A DNA stretch of 64,000 bases, taken from NCBI RefSeq assembly GCF_036511935.1, contig NZ_AP028878.1, positions 4,836,001 to 4,900,000 of the forward strand, read 5' to 3'. How positions within the stretch are numbered: position 1 is the first letter of the stretch; each line of letters starts with the position of its first letter. Under the pieces are notes generated by a model, which saw only the letters and a program-made list of their open reading frames with translations, did not search any database and was not told where the DNA came from. Origin of the DNA: Marinobacter nanhaiticus D15-8W. GTDB taxonomy: Bacteria > Pseudomonadota > Gammaproteobacteria > Pseudomonadales > Oleiphilaceae. The position numbers and the translations under genes were made by a program. Below, piece by piece: positions 27,081 through 35,916 of this stretch.

Positions 27081-27902
27081 ATGAACGATCTGTCTTCACA
27101 ACCTGGCGCCATGACCTCGGAACCCATGCTCAAGGTCGATCAGCTTAACATTCGCCTCTCGGGCCGCCCGATCCTTGCCGACGTTAACCTACGCCTGCAT
27201 CCGGGCGAACTGGTGGCCCTGCTCGGCCCCAACGGTGCGGGTAAATCCACGTTGGTGCGAACGTTGGCCGGCGAGCTGCATGCGCCTGCCAATAGCATCC
27301 ACTTTGCCGACCAGCCACTCGGCCAGTGGCGCCGGTCCACCATCGCCCGACATCGGGCCGTGATGCCGCAAAAGGTCGACCTGCAGTTCCCCATGACGGT
27401 CGAAGAAGTCATCGCGCTGGGCCGTCCGCGGGAAAAACCGGAGCAGCGCGGGCGGGTGATCGATGCATTGCTTGAACGACTGGATATCGAGCACCTGAAG
27501 ACGCGGCTGGTGCCGACGCTATCCGGCGGCGAGCAGCAACGTGTCCAATTGGCGCGGGTGCTGGCGCAGGTCTGGGATCAGCCCGATCCTCGCCTGCTCC
27601 TGCTTGATGAATGCACATCCGCCCTGGATCCGGCGCACCAGCAAGTGGTATTCGGCCAATTGCGGCAGCTGGCATCGGCAGGCTATGGCTTACTGGTCGC
27701 TGTGCACGACCTCAACCTGGCGGCGCAGTATGCCGACCGGCTGGTCCTGATGAAGGGCGGCCGGATTGTCGCGGATGACTCCCCCACCAGCGTGCTGACA
27801 CCGGATATCCTGAAAGCGGTCTACGGCCTATCAGCCCGGGTGACGATGCTACCGGAAGGCTATCCGTTGGTAATCCCGACAAGCGCCGACCAGTGTCCCT
27901 GA
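27081..27902 (+). CDS. hmuV: Haem ABC transporter ATP-binding protein HmuV
   Basis: This 273-residue ATPase has Walker A GPNGAGKST (49-57), the signature LSGGEQQRV (about 146-154), Walker B LLLLDECTSALD and the switch histidine in VAVHDLNLAAQYAD. It powers haem import through HmuU, seven bases downstream of which it starts. The C-terminal end faces the oppositely transcribed flavoprotein gene. Confidence 0.92.
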   Translation: MNDLSSQPGAMTSEPMLKVDQLNIRLSGRPILADVNLRLHPGELVALLGPNGAGKSTLVRTLAGELHAPANSIHFADQPLGQWRRSTIARHRAVMPQKVDLQFPMTVEEVIALGRPREKPEQRGRVIDALLERLDIEHLKTRLVPTLSGGEQQRVQLARVLAQVWDQPDPRLLLLDECTSALDPAHQQVVFGQLRQLASAGYGLLVAVHDLNLAAQYADRLVLMKGGRIVADDSPTSVLTPDILKAVYGLSARVTMLPEGYPLVIPTSADQCP

Positions 27903-27911
27903 TACCCGGGA

Positions 27912-29354
27912 TTACGCGCCGGGACCGCACTCAAGGCACCGATCGACCAGTTCCGGACCAATATTGAGTTTGCGGTTGAGGTCCCGCAGGGCTGAGCGCA
28001 CACCTTCCTCGATGACGGGATGGTAGAACGGCATGTCCAGCATTTCACTCACCGTCATGTGCTTCTGTGCTGCCCAGGCCAGCAGGTGACCGATGTGCTC
28101 CGCTGCCGGGCCGAATATCTCGGCGCCGAGGAACAGGCCACTGCCATGCTCACCGTAAACCTTCAAGATCCCACGGTCCTTACCGATCACTCGGCTCCGG
28201 CCCTGATCTTCGAAAGACAGCTCACCCGTGGCATAGCTGTCGCGACAGCGTTCCTGCACCTGATCAAGTGTCAGCCCGACGGTAGCAATCTGCGGGTCGG
28301 TGAAAACGATCGACAGAGGTACCCGGCGCAGACCGGCACGCATATCCGGATAGCGCCCGGCGTTATCCCCGGCTATGCGACCCTCATCGGTGGCTTCATG
28401 CAGCACGGGGGCCTCGTTATCGGCATCTCCGGCAATGAAGATATGGCTCTTGCTGCAACGCAAGGTGTAGTGATCGAAAATGGGCACGCCTCGATCGTCC
28501 AGCTCGAGTCCGGTATTTTGCAGGTCCAGGCGATCCACATTGGGGCGTCGTCCAGTGGCCGCCAGCAGATAATCAAACTCCTCGCTCACTTCGCCCTTCA
28601 TTTCGTCCTCGAACGTCACACGGACACCCTTCGCTGTGCGTTCGACAGCACTGACGTTGGCCGACGGATCCAACGGAAACTCCCGGTTGAACGTCTCCTG
28701 CGCATAGTCGCGAAGGGCTTCGTCGCGGATCGCGCCGATGCTGCCGCTGACCCCGAACATGCGAATGCGCACGCCCAGGCGGCTCAGGGCCTGACCAAGC
28801 TCGAGACCAATGATGCCGGGACCGAATACCGCCACTGACTCGGGCAGGTCCTCGAGTTCGAACACCGTATCGTTGACCAGAAGCCGATCACCGGCGGCCT
28901 GCAGGAATTCGGGAATATTCGACCGCGAGCCGGTGGCGATCACGAAGCTGCGAGCCTCGATTTCGACCTGGCCGCCCACCACCAGTCGGTGGTCGTCGAT
29001 GAAACGCGCCATGCCCTTCAGGCGATGTTCTGGGGGAAAACTCTCTACGGTTTCAAGCACACCACCGACGAATAGGTCCCGCTCGCGGCGCACGCGCTCC
29101 ATAACGGCCTTGCCGTCAATCTTCACACCTTCGGCATGGATACCGAACAGGTCCGCGCCAGTCACGTTATGTGCGGCTTCTGCGGCGGCAATCAGCAACT
29201 TGCTCGGCATGCAGCCCACCCGGGCACAGGTGGTGCCATACTGATCGCCCTCGATGACCACCAGGTTTTCGGTGTGCTTGCGGGCGGCCTTGTAGGCCAC
29301 CATGCCCGCCGTACCGGTGCCGATTACAGCGACATCGACTTTGCGTTTTTCCAT
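27912..29354 (-). CDS. Dihydrolipoyl dehydrogenase-like flavoprotein disulfide reductase
   Basis: The 480-residue protein has an N-terminal FAD motif (VIGTGTAGMVA), a redox-active pair in CARVGC (Cys43 and Cys48), a central NAD-binding motif GPGIIGLELGQAL, and the C-terminal catalytic block FYHPVIEEG. Standard E3 subunits have CLNVGC, so this is a divergent member. It is not next to any 2-oxoacid dehydrogenase gene. The start at 29354 is chosen for the GGAG ribosome site upstream. It may act as a thiol or quinone reductase instead of E3. Confidence 0.82.
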   Translation of the reverse strand: MEKRKVDVAVIGTGTAGMVAYKAARKHTENLVVIEGDQYGTTCARVGCMPSKLLIAAAEAAHNVTGADLFGIHAEGVKIDGKAVMERVRRERDLFVGGVLETVESFPPEHRLKGMARFIDDHRLVVGGQVEIEARSFVIATGSRSNIPEFLQAAGDRLLVNDTVFELEDLPESVAVFGPGIIGLELGQALSRLGVRIRMFGVSGSIGAIRDEALRDYAQETFNREFPLDPSANVSAVERTAKGVRVTFEDEMKGEVSEEFDYLLAATGRRPNVDRLDLQNTGLELDDRGVPIFDHYTLRCSKSHIFIAGDADNEAPVLHEATDEGRIAGDNAGRYPDMRAGLRRVPLSIVFTDPQIATVGLTLDQVQERCRDSYATGELSFEDQGRSRVIGKDRGILKVYGEHGSGLFLGAEIFGPAAEHIGHLLAWAAQKHMTVSEMLDMPFYHPVIEEGVRSALRDLNRKLNIGPELVDRCLECGPGA

Positions 29355-29629
29355 GCTGACGTTCTCCATCTATCCGATGCGGTTAGCTTTCGATCATTGT
29401 CACGTGAAAGATTATGCCTTCCTTTTCGTCCTTGCACTTGATGGGACGCAAGCCTCGCCGACCTACTTAACGATGCAACCTCCTGCGCGCGGCAACTACT
29501 CCCAATCCATGAAGCCATAAAAGATGCACAGTAAATTACTTGCACCAAACCAGGGCAAAAACTGTAGCTTGACTCGATATCGCCTTTTCCCGATGCTGGC
29601 TCTTTTCAACCCCGCCCAAGGCTCCCCTC

Positions 29630-30274
29630 ATGCTCCAGTACTGGCCCGAATTCCTGACCGTTGCCCTTGTCCATTTCCTCGCCGTAGCCAGCCCAGGGCC
29701 GGACTTTGCCGTGGTGCTGCGCCAAGCCATCACCCAGAGCCGGCGCAATGCGATGCTGACTTCCGTTGGGGTGGGGCTGGGCATTCTGGTACATGTCACC
29801 TACTCGCTGCTCGGTATCGGCCTGTTGATCCAGCAATCGGTCATGCTGTTCAACGTTCTCAAAGTGGTGGGCGCCCTCTACCTGACCTGGATCGCAATCC
29901 AGTGCCTGCGCGCCAAACCGGGCGGCATTCAGGTGGCCGCCAGCAACGGCCCCGCGCAAACGCCCGGCAAGGCCTTCAGGCTCGGCTTTTTGACCAACAC
30001 CCTCAACCCCAAGGCGACGCTCTTCTTCGTGTCACTCTTCTCCGTCGTTATCAGCCCCGGTACGCCGGTGGACGTGCAGGTGTTCTATGGTGTCTACATG
30101 GCCGTTGCCACCGGCGGATGGTTCGCGATGGTGGCGCTCTTCTTCACCCTGCCGCAGGTGCGGCGAGCGTTTGCCCGTTTCGGCCACTGGCTGGACCGAC
30201 TGATGGGCGGCGTACTGATTGCTCTCGCCGGACGCCTGATGCTCTCTGCTGCTGGCACGGAAACTGCTGATTAG
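29630..30274 (+). CDS. LysE/RhtB family exporter
   Basis: This 214-residue inner-membrane protein has ASPGPDFAVVLRQAITQSRR near the N-terminus and NTLNPKATLFFVSLFSVVI in the second half, the LysE/RhtB signatures. It is the third such exporter in the window and is closest in sequence to the one at 1311-1937. The divergent flavoprotein gene begins 275 bp upstream. Confidence 0.9.
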   Translation: MLQYWPEFLTVALVHFLAVASPGPDFAVVLRQAITQSRRNAMLTSVGVGLGILVHVTYSLLGIGLLIQQSVMLFNVLKVVGALYLTWIAIQCLRAKPGGIQVAASNGPAQTPGKAFRLGFLTNTLNPKATLFFVSLFSVVISPGTPVDVQVFYGVYMAVATGGWFAMVALFFTLPQVRRAFARFGHWLDRLMGGVLIALAGRLMLSAAGTETAD

Positions 30275-30511
30275 AGGTACCGGAGCAAAACCGGAGTTTG
30301 CTTGCCGGTTCCTGGCGACGCCCTGTTTGGCTCGATGAGCTACGCTAAAATCTAGTACTGATCGCCGGGAACGTCGATGCCAACGGAGTGGCGCAATACG
30401 GCATTATTGTGCTCTCTATACGCGCAATGGCCATTCGCAATCATTCGACCGGCCGGAATCCCTCCTAAGGCCGGCGGTTCTGATCAAGTCAGTAGTAGAG
30501 GCTGTCGATCG

Positions 30512-32449
30512 ATGCTCGGATTCTTCAGGAATGCGCTTCACAGCCGCCTCGCGCGGCCCATCTTTATCGCCCTTGTCATGGCCGCTGTTGCCCAGGTAGC
30601 GCTGGTTGCCGGCATCACCCAATGGAGTGTCAGCAGCCTGGATGGAGCCATCACCGATGAGCTGTCCCAGACCCAGCGTGTGGTGAGCAACCGCCTGGAC
30701 GACAATCGCGCCAGTATCGATACCGTGGTGGCGGATATGGCGTCAAACGTCCAGACCGAATTGGGGCAAACCCTGACCGATGCACTGAAATCAGAGCAGA
30801 CTCGAGTGGTGGAGCGTTTCGAGGACACCCTGGTGCAGTCCAGCGAAACCGTGGCACAGATCCTCGCCCAGATTGCCGCGCCCTCTATCTGGGATAACGA
30901 CATTCCCACCTTGACCCGATTCGTTGAGATGGTCCACGAAAATCCTAACGTGATCTTCGCCATCTACCTTGACCGCGAGGGCAACCCGCTGACCCGTTAT
31001 GTGGACCGCACCGATCCCGACGTGCAGCGGCTTATCGACGCCAGCCCGATCCGCAGTTCGGTGCGCAGCGTCCTGGATGCCGCGCCGAACGACGAAGGGA
31101 CTCGGGTGATCACCGCGCCAGTCACTTCCCAGGATGTGGAGATCGGCAAGCTGGTGATGGGCGTGAGCAACGCCGCTATCAACGAGGAAACCCAGGCCCT
31201 GACCGACCGCTTTGCCGCATTGACCCAATCCGCGACCGGCGCGACGGAAGAAGCGATCCGCTCGGCCTCGTCGGAAATGAGCCAACCGCTGGAAGCGGCC
31301 CTAGAAACGGTCAGCGCCGAGTTTGCCCAGGCTACCGAACGCCTGCGCAACACGACTCATGAAGAGTCCCTGGTCCTGATCAATACCATATTGGCGGTGC
31401 TTATCGTCAGCGCGCTGGTGCTGATCCTGGTGATTGGTCTGCTCATCGGCGCCCGGGTGATTCGACGCCTCAACCTGCTCAAAGAGGCCGCCGCCAATGT
31501 CGCCGATGGCGAAGGTGACCTCACGCGCCGGGTACCGGAACAGGGCAAGGATGAGATGACGGATATGGCCCGTGCCCTGAACCGCTTTATCGGGCGTACG
31601 CAGGACACCATCCGTGAAGTGAATGGTGCGGTGGCCGAAACCCGCTCCCGGGTCACGGAGCTGAACACGGCGGCGTCCAATGCGGACAGCTCCTCTTCCA
31701 GTCAGCGCGCGGAGCTGGAACAACTGACTTCCGCGATGCAGGAAATGGGCGCCTCGATCCAGCAGGTGGCGGAAAGCATCCAGCTTTCGAATAGTCACGT
31801 GGATACCATCAAGGGTGACATGAGCCGTAACCGCGAGATCACCCAGCAGGTGAACGCCCAGCTCAATGCCCTGCTGGAGAAAGTGGCCGACACGTCTGAA
31901 GTCATCCATAACCTGGATAGCAAGAGTCAGGAGATCGGCACCGTGCTGGACGTGATCGCCGGCATCGCCGAACAGACCAACCTGCTGGCGCTCAATGCCG
32001 CGATCGAGGCAGCCCGCGCCGGCGAGAGTGGCCGCGGGTTCGCGGTTGTCGCCGACGAAGTCCGCAGCCTGGCCAGCCGGACCCAGGAATCCACCGAAGT
32101 AATCCGTAATAACATCGAGGCGCTGCAAAAAGGCAGTAAGAGCGCGGTCACGGCCATCCAGAGCGCCTCGACCCTGGCTCAGGAAGGCCAGCAGCGCTTT
32201 GCCGAATCCGATGCGCTCATGGGCAACATCGATACCGCTACCGGTCAGCTATTCGATATGAGCACGGAAGTCGCGTCGATGGCCGAAGAGCAGAGCTCCG
32301 TGTCCGACGAAGTGAACCGCAATGCGGTGAATATCAGCGAGGCCGCCGAGCATGCCAGCGCGGCAGTCGGTCAGGCGTCGGATGTGGCTCGGTCGTTGGA
32401 TAGTGCGATGCAGCGATTGGCGGAGACGGTGGGGCGGTTTAGGGTTTAG
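30512..32449 (+). CDS. Methyl-accepting chemotaxis protein
   Basis: This 645-residue receptor starts at 30512 with one membrane segment near residues 15-40, a periplasmic sensing domain of about 240 residues, a second membrane segment near 287-310, a HAMP linker (about 311-365) and a long signalling coiled coil. The tip [19 protein letters not shown] near residue 485 is diagnostic. The ligand is unknown. Confidence 0.9.
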   Translation: MLGFFRNALHSRLARPIFIALVMAAVAQVALVAGITQWSVSSLDGAITDELSQTQRVVSNRLDDNRASIDTVVADMASNVQTELGQTLTDALKSEQTRVVERFEDTLVQSSETVAQILAQIAAPSIWDNDIPTLTRFVEMVHENPNVIFAIYLDREGNPLTRYVDRTDPDVQRLIDASPIRSSVRSVLDAAPNDEGTRVITAPVTSQDVEIGKLVMGVSNAAINEETQALTDRFAALTQSATGATEEAIRSASSEMSQPLEAALETVSAEFAQATERLRNTTHEESLVLINTILAVLIVSALVLILVIGLLIGARVIRRLNLLKEAAANVADGEGDLTRRVPEQGKDEMTDMARALNRFIGRTQDTIREVNGAVAETRSRVTELNTAASNADSSSSSQRAELEQLTSAMQEMGASIQQVAESIQLSNSHVDTIKGDMSRNREITQQVNAQLNALLEKVADTSEVIHNLDSKSQEIGTVLDVIAGIAEQTNLLALNAAIEAARAGESGRGFAVVADEVRSLASRTQESTEVIRNNIEALQKGSKSAVTAIQSASTLAQEGQQRFAESDALMGNIDTATGQLFDMSTEVASMAEEQSSVSDEVNRNAVNISEAAEHASAAVGQASDVARSLDSAMQRLAETVGRFRV

Positions 32450-32468
32450 GCCGGAGCTGCACCCAAAA

Positions 32469-32784
32469 TGTAGCGGACGCTTTAGAGGGTGTTGCAAAAA
32501 CTTGCGGCTTTAAGCCTCTCTCCCCTCGCGGGAGAGAGGTTTGGAGAGAGGGGGACGAGGCAAAGCCTCGCTAGAAGTCGGCTTTGGCAACGATGAGCAC
32601 CTGACGGCGCTACCCCCTCTCCCCGGCCCTCTCCCGCGAGGGGAGAGGGAGTTTATGCCGTAATTTCGAGATACGGCTACTTTTGCAAGACCCTCTTTAG
32701 CTTCCGAGCAGGCCGCAGAGGCCTGCCCCTTTCCGGGACGCACCGGGCGCCTTTGGCGCCTCAGAAGCTGAAGCGTCTGCTACA
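32469..32784. repeat. Family-2 repeat with a nested miniature element, copy A
   Basis: The ends TGTAGCGGACGCTTTAGCTTC (its GCTTC part lies beyond the insertion) and the complement of TGTAGCAGACGCTTCAGCTTC form an inverted repeat. Without the nested element the unit is about 101 bp. Family-2 ends also occur next to the elements at 44.5 and 60.7 kb. Confidence 0.65.
32485..32695 (+). mobile_element. Miniature inverted-repeat element, copy A
   Basis: The element is 211 bp. It begins GAGGGTGTTGCAAAA and ends with the near complement TTTTGCAAGACCCTC. TTTA flanks both sides (32481-32484 and 32696-32699), an apparent target duplication. Inside are two hairpins of the CTCTCCCC-GGGGAGAG type. There is no coding capacity. 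Confidence 0.8.
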
Positions 32785-32828
32785 TCACATCGGGAACAAC
32801 ACACCACATCTCGTATCCGCCGTAATGA

Positions 32829-33920
32829 CTAAGGATTCCGCCCCGTCGCCGCCAGTGAGCGCAACAACACCGCCGTCTGTTTCCACCCCAGGCACGGATC
32901 GGTGATCGACTGGCCGTAGACCAGCTCATCGCCATCGTTCTGGCGCCCTTCTTCCAGGAAGCTCTCCAGCATGATCGCGCGGATATCCGCGTTGCCCGCA
33001 CATCGCTGGGCCATCACATGGTGAGCAATATCCAATTGGCGCTCAGCCTGTTTGCAGGCATTGTCGTGGCTGCAATCCACCATGACCGCAGCGTTCATGC
33101 CCGCGTAGCGTAGAGCGTTGGTGGCCTCGGCAATACTCTTGGGATCGTAATTGGTGATACCACGGCCGCCGCGAAGGACCAGGTGCACGTCCGCATTGCC
33201 TGGCGTACAGATCATCGCGGGCGAGCCTTCGGCATCGGTACCCAGACGATGGTGACCGTGGGCAGCGGATTTCATGGCGTTGATGGCCATGCCGACGCTG
33301 CCGTCAGTGCTGTTCTTGAAGCCGACCGGCATGTCCAGGCCGCTGGCCATTTCCCGGTGGACCTGTGATTCGGTGGTGCGGGCGCCGATGGCGGTCCAGC
33401 TCACCAAGTCATCCAGGTAGCTGAAGGCGACCGGGTTAAGCGCTTCGGTGGCGATCGGCAGGCCCAGCTTCGCCAGGTTCAACATCAGCCGGCGGGAACG
33501 GACCAGTCCCTGGGCCAGATCACCTTCGCCGGTGCGCTCCGGATCATAGAGCAGTCCTTTCCAGCCCACCGTGGTACGCGGCTTTTCCACGTAGGCACGC
33601 ATGACCACAACACACTGGTCGCTGATCTCGTCTGCCAGCCGGGCCAGGCGTTCACCGTATTCCAGCGCCGCCACCTCGTCATGCACGGAACAGGGGCCGA
33701 TCACCAGCAGCATACGCGGATCGGTGCCGTTCAGGACGCGGCGTACGGTTTCACGGTGTTGGGCAATCTGGCGGGCAAGGTCGGCGCTGATTGGAAGTTC
33801 CTGGCGCAGTTGCGTCGGGGTGGGCAGTTTGACGACGGTGCTGGCTGCGCTTTCCGAGACGACGGTCGATCGTTCGTCGGTGTTGATATCTGTTGCTGAT
33901 GTCAGGTTCATGTTCATCAT
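32829..33920 (-). CDS. aroG: 3-deoxy-7-phosphoheptulonate (DAHP) synthase
   Basis: The enzyme joins phosphoenolpyruvate and erythrose 4-phosphate as the first step of aromatic amino acid synthesis. It is a class I (AroFGH-type) enzyme with LLVIGPCSVHD, RAYVEKPRTTVGWKGL, NPVAFSYLDDLVSWTAIGARTTESQVHRE and the VDCSHDNA metal-binding block. The 363-residue length includes an N-terminal extension. The type of feedback inhibition cannot be told. A 32-codon ORF and a hairpin upstream suggest attenuation. Confidence 0.92.
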   Translation of the reverse strand: MMNMNLTSATDINTDERSTVVSESAASTVVKLPTPTQLRQELPISADLARQIAQHRETVRRVLNGTDPRMLLVIGPCSVHDEVAALEYGERLARLADEISDQCVVVMRAYVEKPRTTVGWKGLLYDPERTGEGDLAQGLVRSRRLMLNLAKLGLPIATEALNPVAFSYLDDLVSWTAIGARTTESQVHREMASGLDMPVGFKNSTDGSVGMAINAMKSAAHGHHRLGTDAEGSPAMICTPGNADVHLVLRGGRGITNYDPKSIAEATNALRYAGMNAAVMVDCSHDNACKQAERQLDIAHHVMAQRCAGNADIRAIMLESFLEEGRQNDGDELVYGQSITDPCLGWKQTAVLLRSLAATGRNP

Positions 33921-33990
33921 GAGTACTCCGGAAATGTGAAAACGTGATGGCGATAGTCAAAAATTCGAAAACAGGAAATCGAAGTGACCG

Positions 33991-34022
33991 CAGGGGCTGA
34001 CGCTCAATAACGCCAGCCGCTG
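33991..34022 (-). promoter_or_regulatory. Hairpin overlapping the end of the aroG leader ORF
   Basis: On the minus strand CAGCGGCTGGCG pairs with CGTCAGCCCCTG around a TTATTGAG loop (one mismatch, one G-U). The last Trp, Arg, Tyr and stop codons of the leader lie in its left arm and loop, so ribosome stalling there would change the fold. No T-run follows directly. Confidence 0.5.
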
Positions 34023-34102
34023 ATAAATCGCCAACCGTTCAGGCCGGAGAGCCGGAGGCTGGATGGAAGCTTTTGTTGGTCCCGTTGAGCTTCGCTACTC
34101 AT
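34004..34102 (-). CDS. Candidate aromatic leader peptide of aroG
   Basis: This 32-residue ORF starts at ATG 34102 behind an AAAGGA ribosome site and ends NGWRFISGWRY. Two Trp, one Phe and one Tyr codon fall in the last nine, as expected for a transcription-attenuation leader sensing aromatic amino acids. It precedes the DAHP synthase start by 83 bp. The function is an inference from position, composition and the hairpin at its end; trpE in this window has a leader of the same style. Confidence 0.6.
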   Translation of the reverse strand: MSSEAQRDQQKLPSSLRLSGLNGWRFISGWRY

Positions 34103-34152
34103 GGTTGTGTCCTTTCACTCTTTTCAGTACCGATTTTTTTATCTCAGAAAAC

Positions 34153-34190
34153 GAAAAGCCCCGATGGCTGGCTGCCGATCGGGGCTTTTC
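34153..34190. terminator. Terminator-like hairpin upstream of the aroG leader
   Basis: A perfect 13-bp stem (GAAAAGCCCCGAT / ATCGGGGCTTTTC) with a 12-nt loop is followed on the minus strand by GTTTTC. It lies upstream of the leader ORF, and no gene ends here. It may end a small RNA or be an upper attenuator. Confidence 0.65.
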
Positions 34191-34433
34191 AAGTCCGGTG
34201 GCAGCCTGGGTTTCCGCCGGGCCGCCTTCTGAATCTGGTGAAGGTGTCTACGCGTGGCCCGACCTCTGGCTAAAATAAAAGCCATAGGCAAACCACCAAG
34301 AAAACACAGACGCAACGCCGCGAACCAGCACGCTGGAAGCAGCTACAGAGTTAAATTGACAGGCGTCGTGTGAAATATTCATGCTCAGATCATAGCGCAG
34401 TCAGACTGCATTGCAACCACCGGAGACGAATGG

Positions 34434-35231
34434 ATGTTCAGAAAAGGGCTCAAAAGCGGAGCGATCTCACATGGTTTGCTCACCCTGGCTTTTCTCCTGA
34501 TGGCCCAGGTGGCGCTCGCCGCCAGCGAGGTTCGCACCTTTGCCCTGAGCCAGCGGCCGGCCCAGGATGTTGCCGCCCAGCTACAGCAGCTCTATCCGAA
34601 CGATGAACTCAGGATTACAACCCAGGGCCAGCGCCTGACAGTGCGCGCCGAACCCCGGATACTGACCGAGGTCGAGGAACTGATCGGCACCATGGATGTG
34701 GCCCCGGCACAATTGCAGATCACGGTGCGCAGCGGCGGCAACGGGTCCGTCAATCGCCAGGGCGGCGGCGTATCGATCAACAATGGCACCGTCAGTATCC
34801 AGGGCGAAAGCAAGGTAACAACCACCCGACGCAACCAGTTGCAGACACTGGTGGTGCAGGACGGCCAGTCCGCGCATATCAAGTCCGGTCAGGTACGGGC
34901 CCTGCCCATTGCCATCCAGGGCGGACTGAACCCGGCAGCGATCGTGGAGCAGGTGGATATCAGCGGCGGCTTCGTGATCACGCCGCAGGTCATCTCCGAC
35001 CAACAGGTGGAATTACAGATCATGGCTTTCGATAACGTACCCCAGGACAATATGCCCGCGGGTTACGAGACGGAGGCTGTGATGACGCTTCGCCGCGTGC
35101 AACCGGGCGAATGGGTCACGCTGGGCGCTACCGAGACCCGGAACGCCAGCAGCCAGTCCGGCATCACCTACGAGATCGGCAGCAACCGTCAGCGCTCACA
35201 GAGCTTCGACGTGAAGGTCGAGGTGATGTAG
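34434..35231 (+). CDS. Secretin N-terminal (NolW-like) domain protein
   Basis: This 265-residue exported protein has a signal peptide ending near VALAA. The region LSQRPAQDVAAQLQQLYPNDELRITTQGQRLTVRAEPRILTEVEELIGTMD is a NolW/secretin N-domain (short beta-alpha-beta fold found in type II and III secretins). The rest lacks a secretin barrel. A GGAG ribosome site supports the start. The function is unknown; it is not next to secretion genes. Confidence 0.75.
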   Translation: MFRKGLKSGAISHGLLTLAFLLMAQVALAASEVRTFALSQRPAQDVAAQLQQLYPNDELRITTQGQRLTVRAEPRILTEVEELIGTMDVAPAQLQITVRSGGNGSVNRQGGGVSINNGTVSIQGESKVTTTRRNQLQTLVVQDGQSAHIKSGQVRALPIAIQGGLNPAAIVEQVDISGGFVITPQVISDQQVELQIMAFDNVPQDNMPAGYETEAVMTLRRVQPGEWVTLGATETRNASSQSGITYEIGSNRQRSQSFDVKVEVM

Positions 35232-35240
35232 GGGACCTGG

Positions 35241-35774
35241 CTATCCCTGGCGACGATTGCCCAACAACGTGGTTTTGGCCTCGTTGATCTGGGCCGCCAG
35301 GAAGTCGTTGCCGCCACGATCCGGATGTACCTTCTGCATGAGCCTGCGATGGGCGGCAACGATCTCGTCACGGCTGGCCTGGGCACTGACACCCAGGATG
35401 TTGCGCGCCTCTTCCGGGCTCATCCGGCTCACACCGGAACCGGTGTGCTGCCGGTTACCATCCTGTGCACCGCTCCCGTCCTGCTGACGCTGTTGCCCCG
35501 GGCCCTGGCCTTTGTAGTCCCGGTAAAGCCGGTTGATCAGGGGTAGGTAGCGCAACAGCGCCGGTAGCTTCCGCAGTAGCGGTAACAAGGCCGCGCCTGC
35601 GGCCACGAGGATGTGGATGCGTCCGGTCAGCACGAGCAACAGGATCATTAGCAGGAATCCACCCGCCAGACCACGGAACAGATAGGCCTTCTTCTTGGGT
35701 TCGGGCAACTGCGACCAGGCACGCAAGGCGTAGAACAGCGCAATGGTGAGGCCAATTCCTAGGATCCAGTGCAT
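35241..35774 (-). CDS. Membrane-anchored DnaJ-domain protein
   Basis: This 177-residue protein has two N-terminal membrane segments (about 2-20 and 35-60), a Gln/Gly-rich linker, and a C-terminal J domain (about 118-172) with the HPD motif in KVHPDRGG. J proteins recruit Hsp70 to substrates; the membrane anchor suggests action at the inner membrane. It resembles Pam18/TIM14-like proteins in layout. It ends nine bases from the NolW-like gene, convergently. Confidence 0.8.
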   Translation of the reverse strand: MHWILGIGLTIALFYALRAWSQLPEPKKKAYLFRGLAGGFLLMILLLVLTGRIHILVAAGAALLPLLRKLPALLRYLPLINRLYRDYKGQGPGQQRQQDGSGAQDGNRQHTGSGVSRMSPEEARNILGVSAQASRDEIVAAHRRLMQKVHPDRGGNDFLAAQINEAKTTLLGNRRQG

Positions 35775-35916
35775 GGATCGATCATCTCCAGCAACAACTT
35801 CAGTTCAGTAATAACATCAATGCAGTATGATGCCACGAGTAGACGCTGCAATACGTCTGCAGCGTGCGTTCGGCTTTGCTATGCTTGCCGGGCTTTCCCG
35901 GACCAGGATCGTTCAT

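Larger units (their letters stand above)
32450..32828. other. Intergenic stretch filled by nested repeat elements
   Basis: Between the chemotaxis receptor and aroG the whole stretch is occupied by a miniature element nested in a second repeat (entries at 32469 and 32485). I see no gene in it. Confidence 0.6.
33921..34433. other. Intergenic region between aroG and the NolW-like gene
   Basis: This divergent region holds the aroG leader ORF (34004-34102), its hairpin (33991-34022), a strong terminator-like hairpin (34153-34190), and presumably two promoters. A TTGACA at 34357-34362 has no good -10 partner at 16-18 bp, so I do not call a promoter. Confidence 0.5.

Noticed and set aside
30791..32128. 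Minus-strand ORFs opposite the chemotaxis receptor
   Set aside because: They are antisense shadows; the plus frame carries the diagnostic receptor tip.
34121..34290. A minus-strand ORF overlapping the terminator-like hairpin upstream of the aroG leader
   Set aside because: It is arginine-rich, has no ribosome site that stands out, and has no aromatic codon cluster, so I do not treat it as a second leader.
34357..34362. TTGACA as a -35 element for the NolW-like gene
   Set aside because: There is no good -10 hexamer at 16-18 bp spacing, so a promoter cannot be supported.
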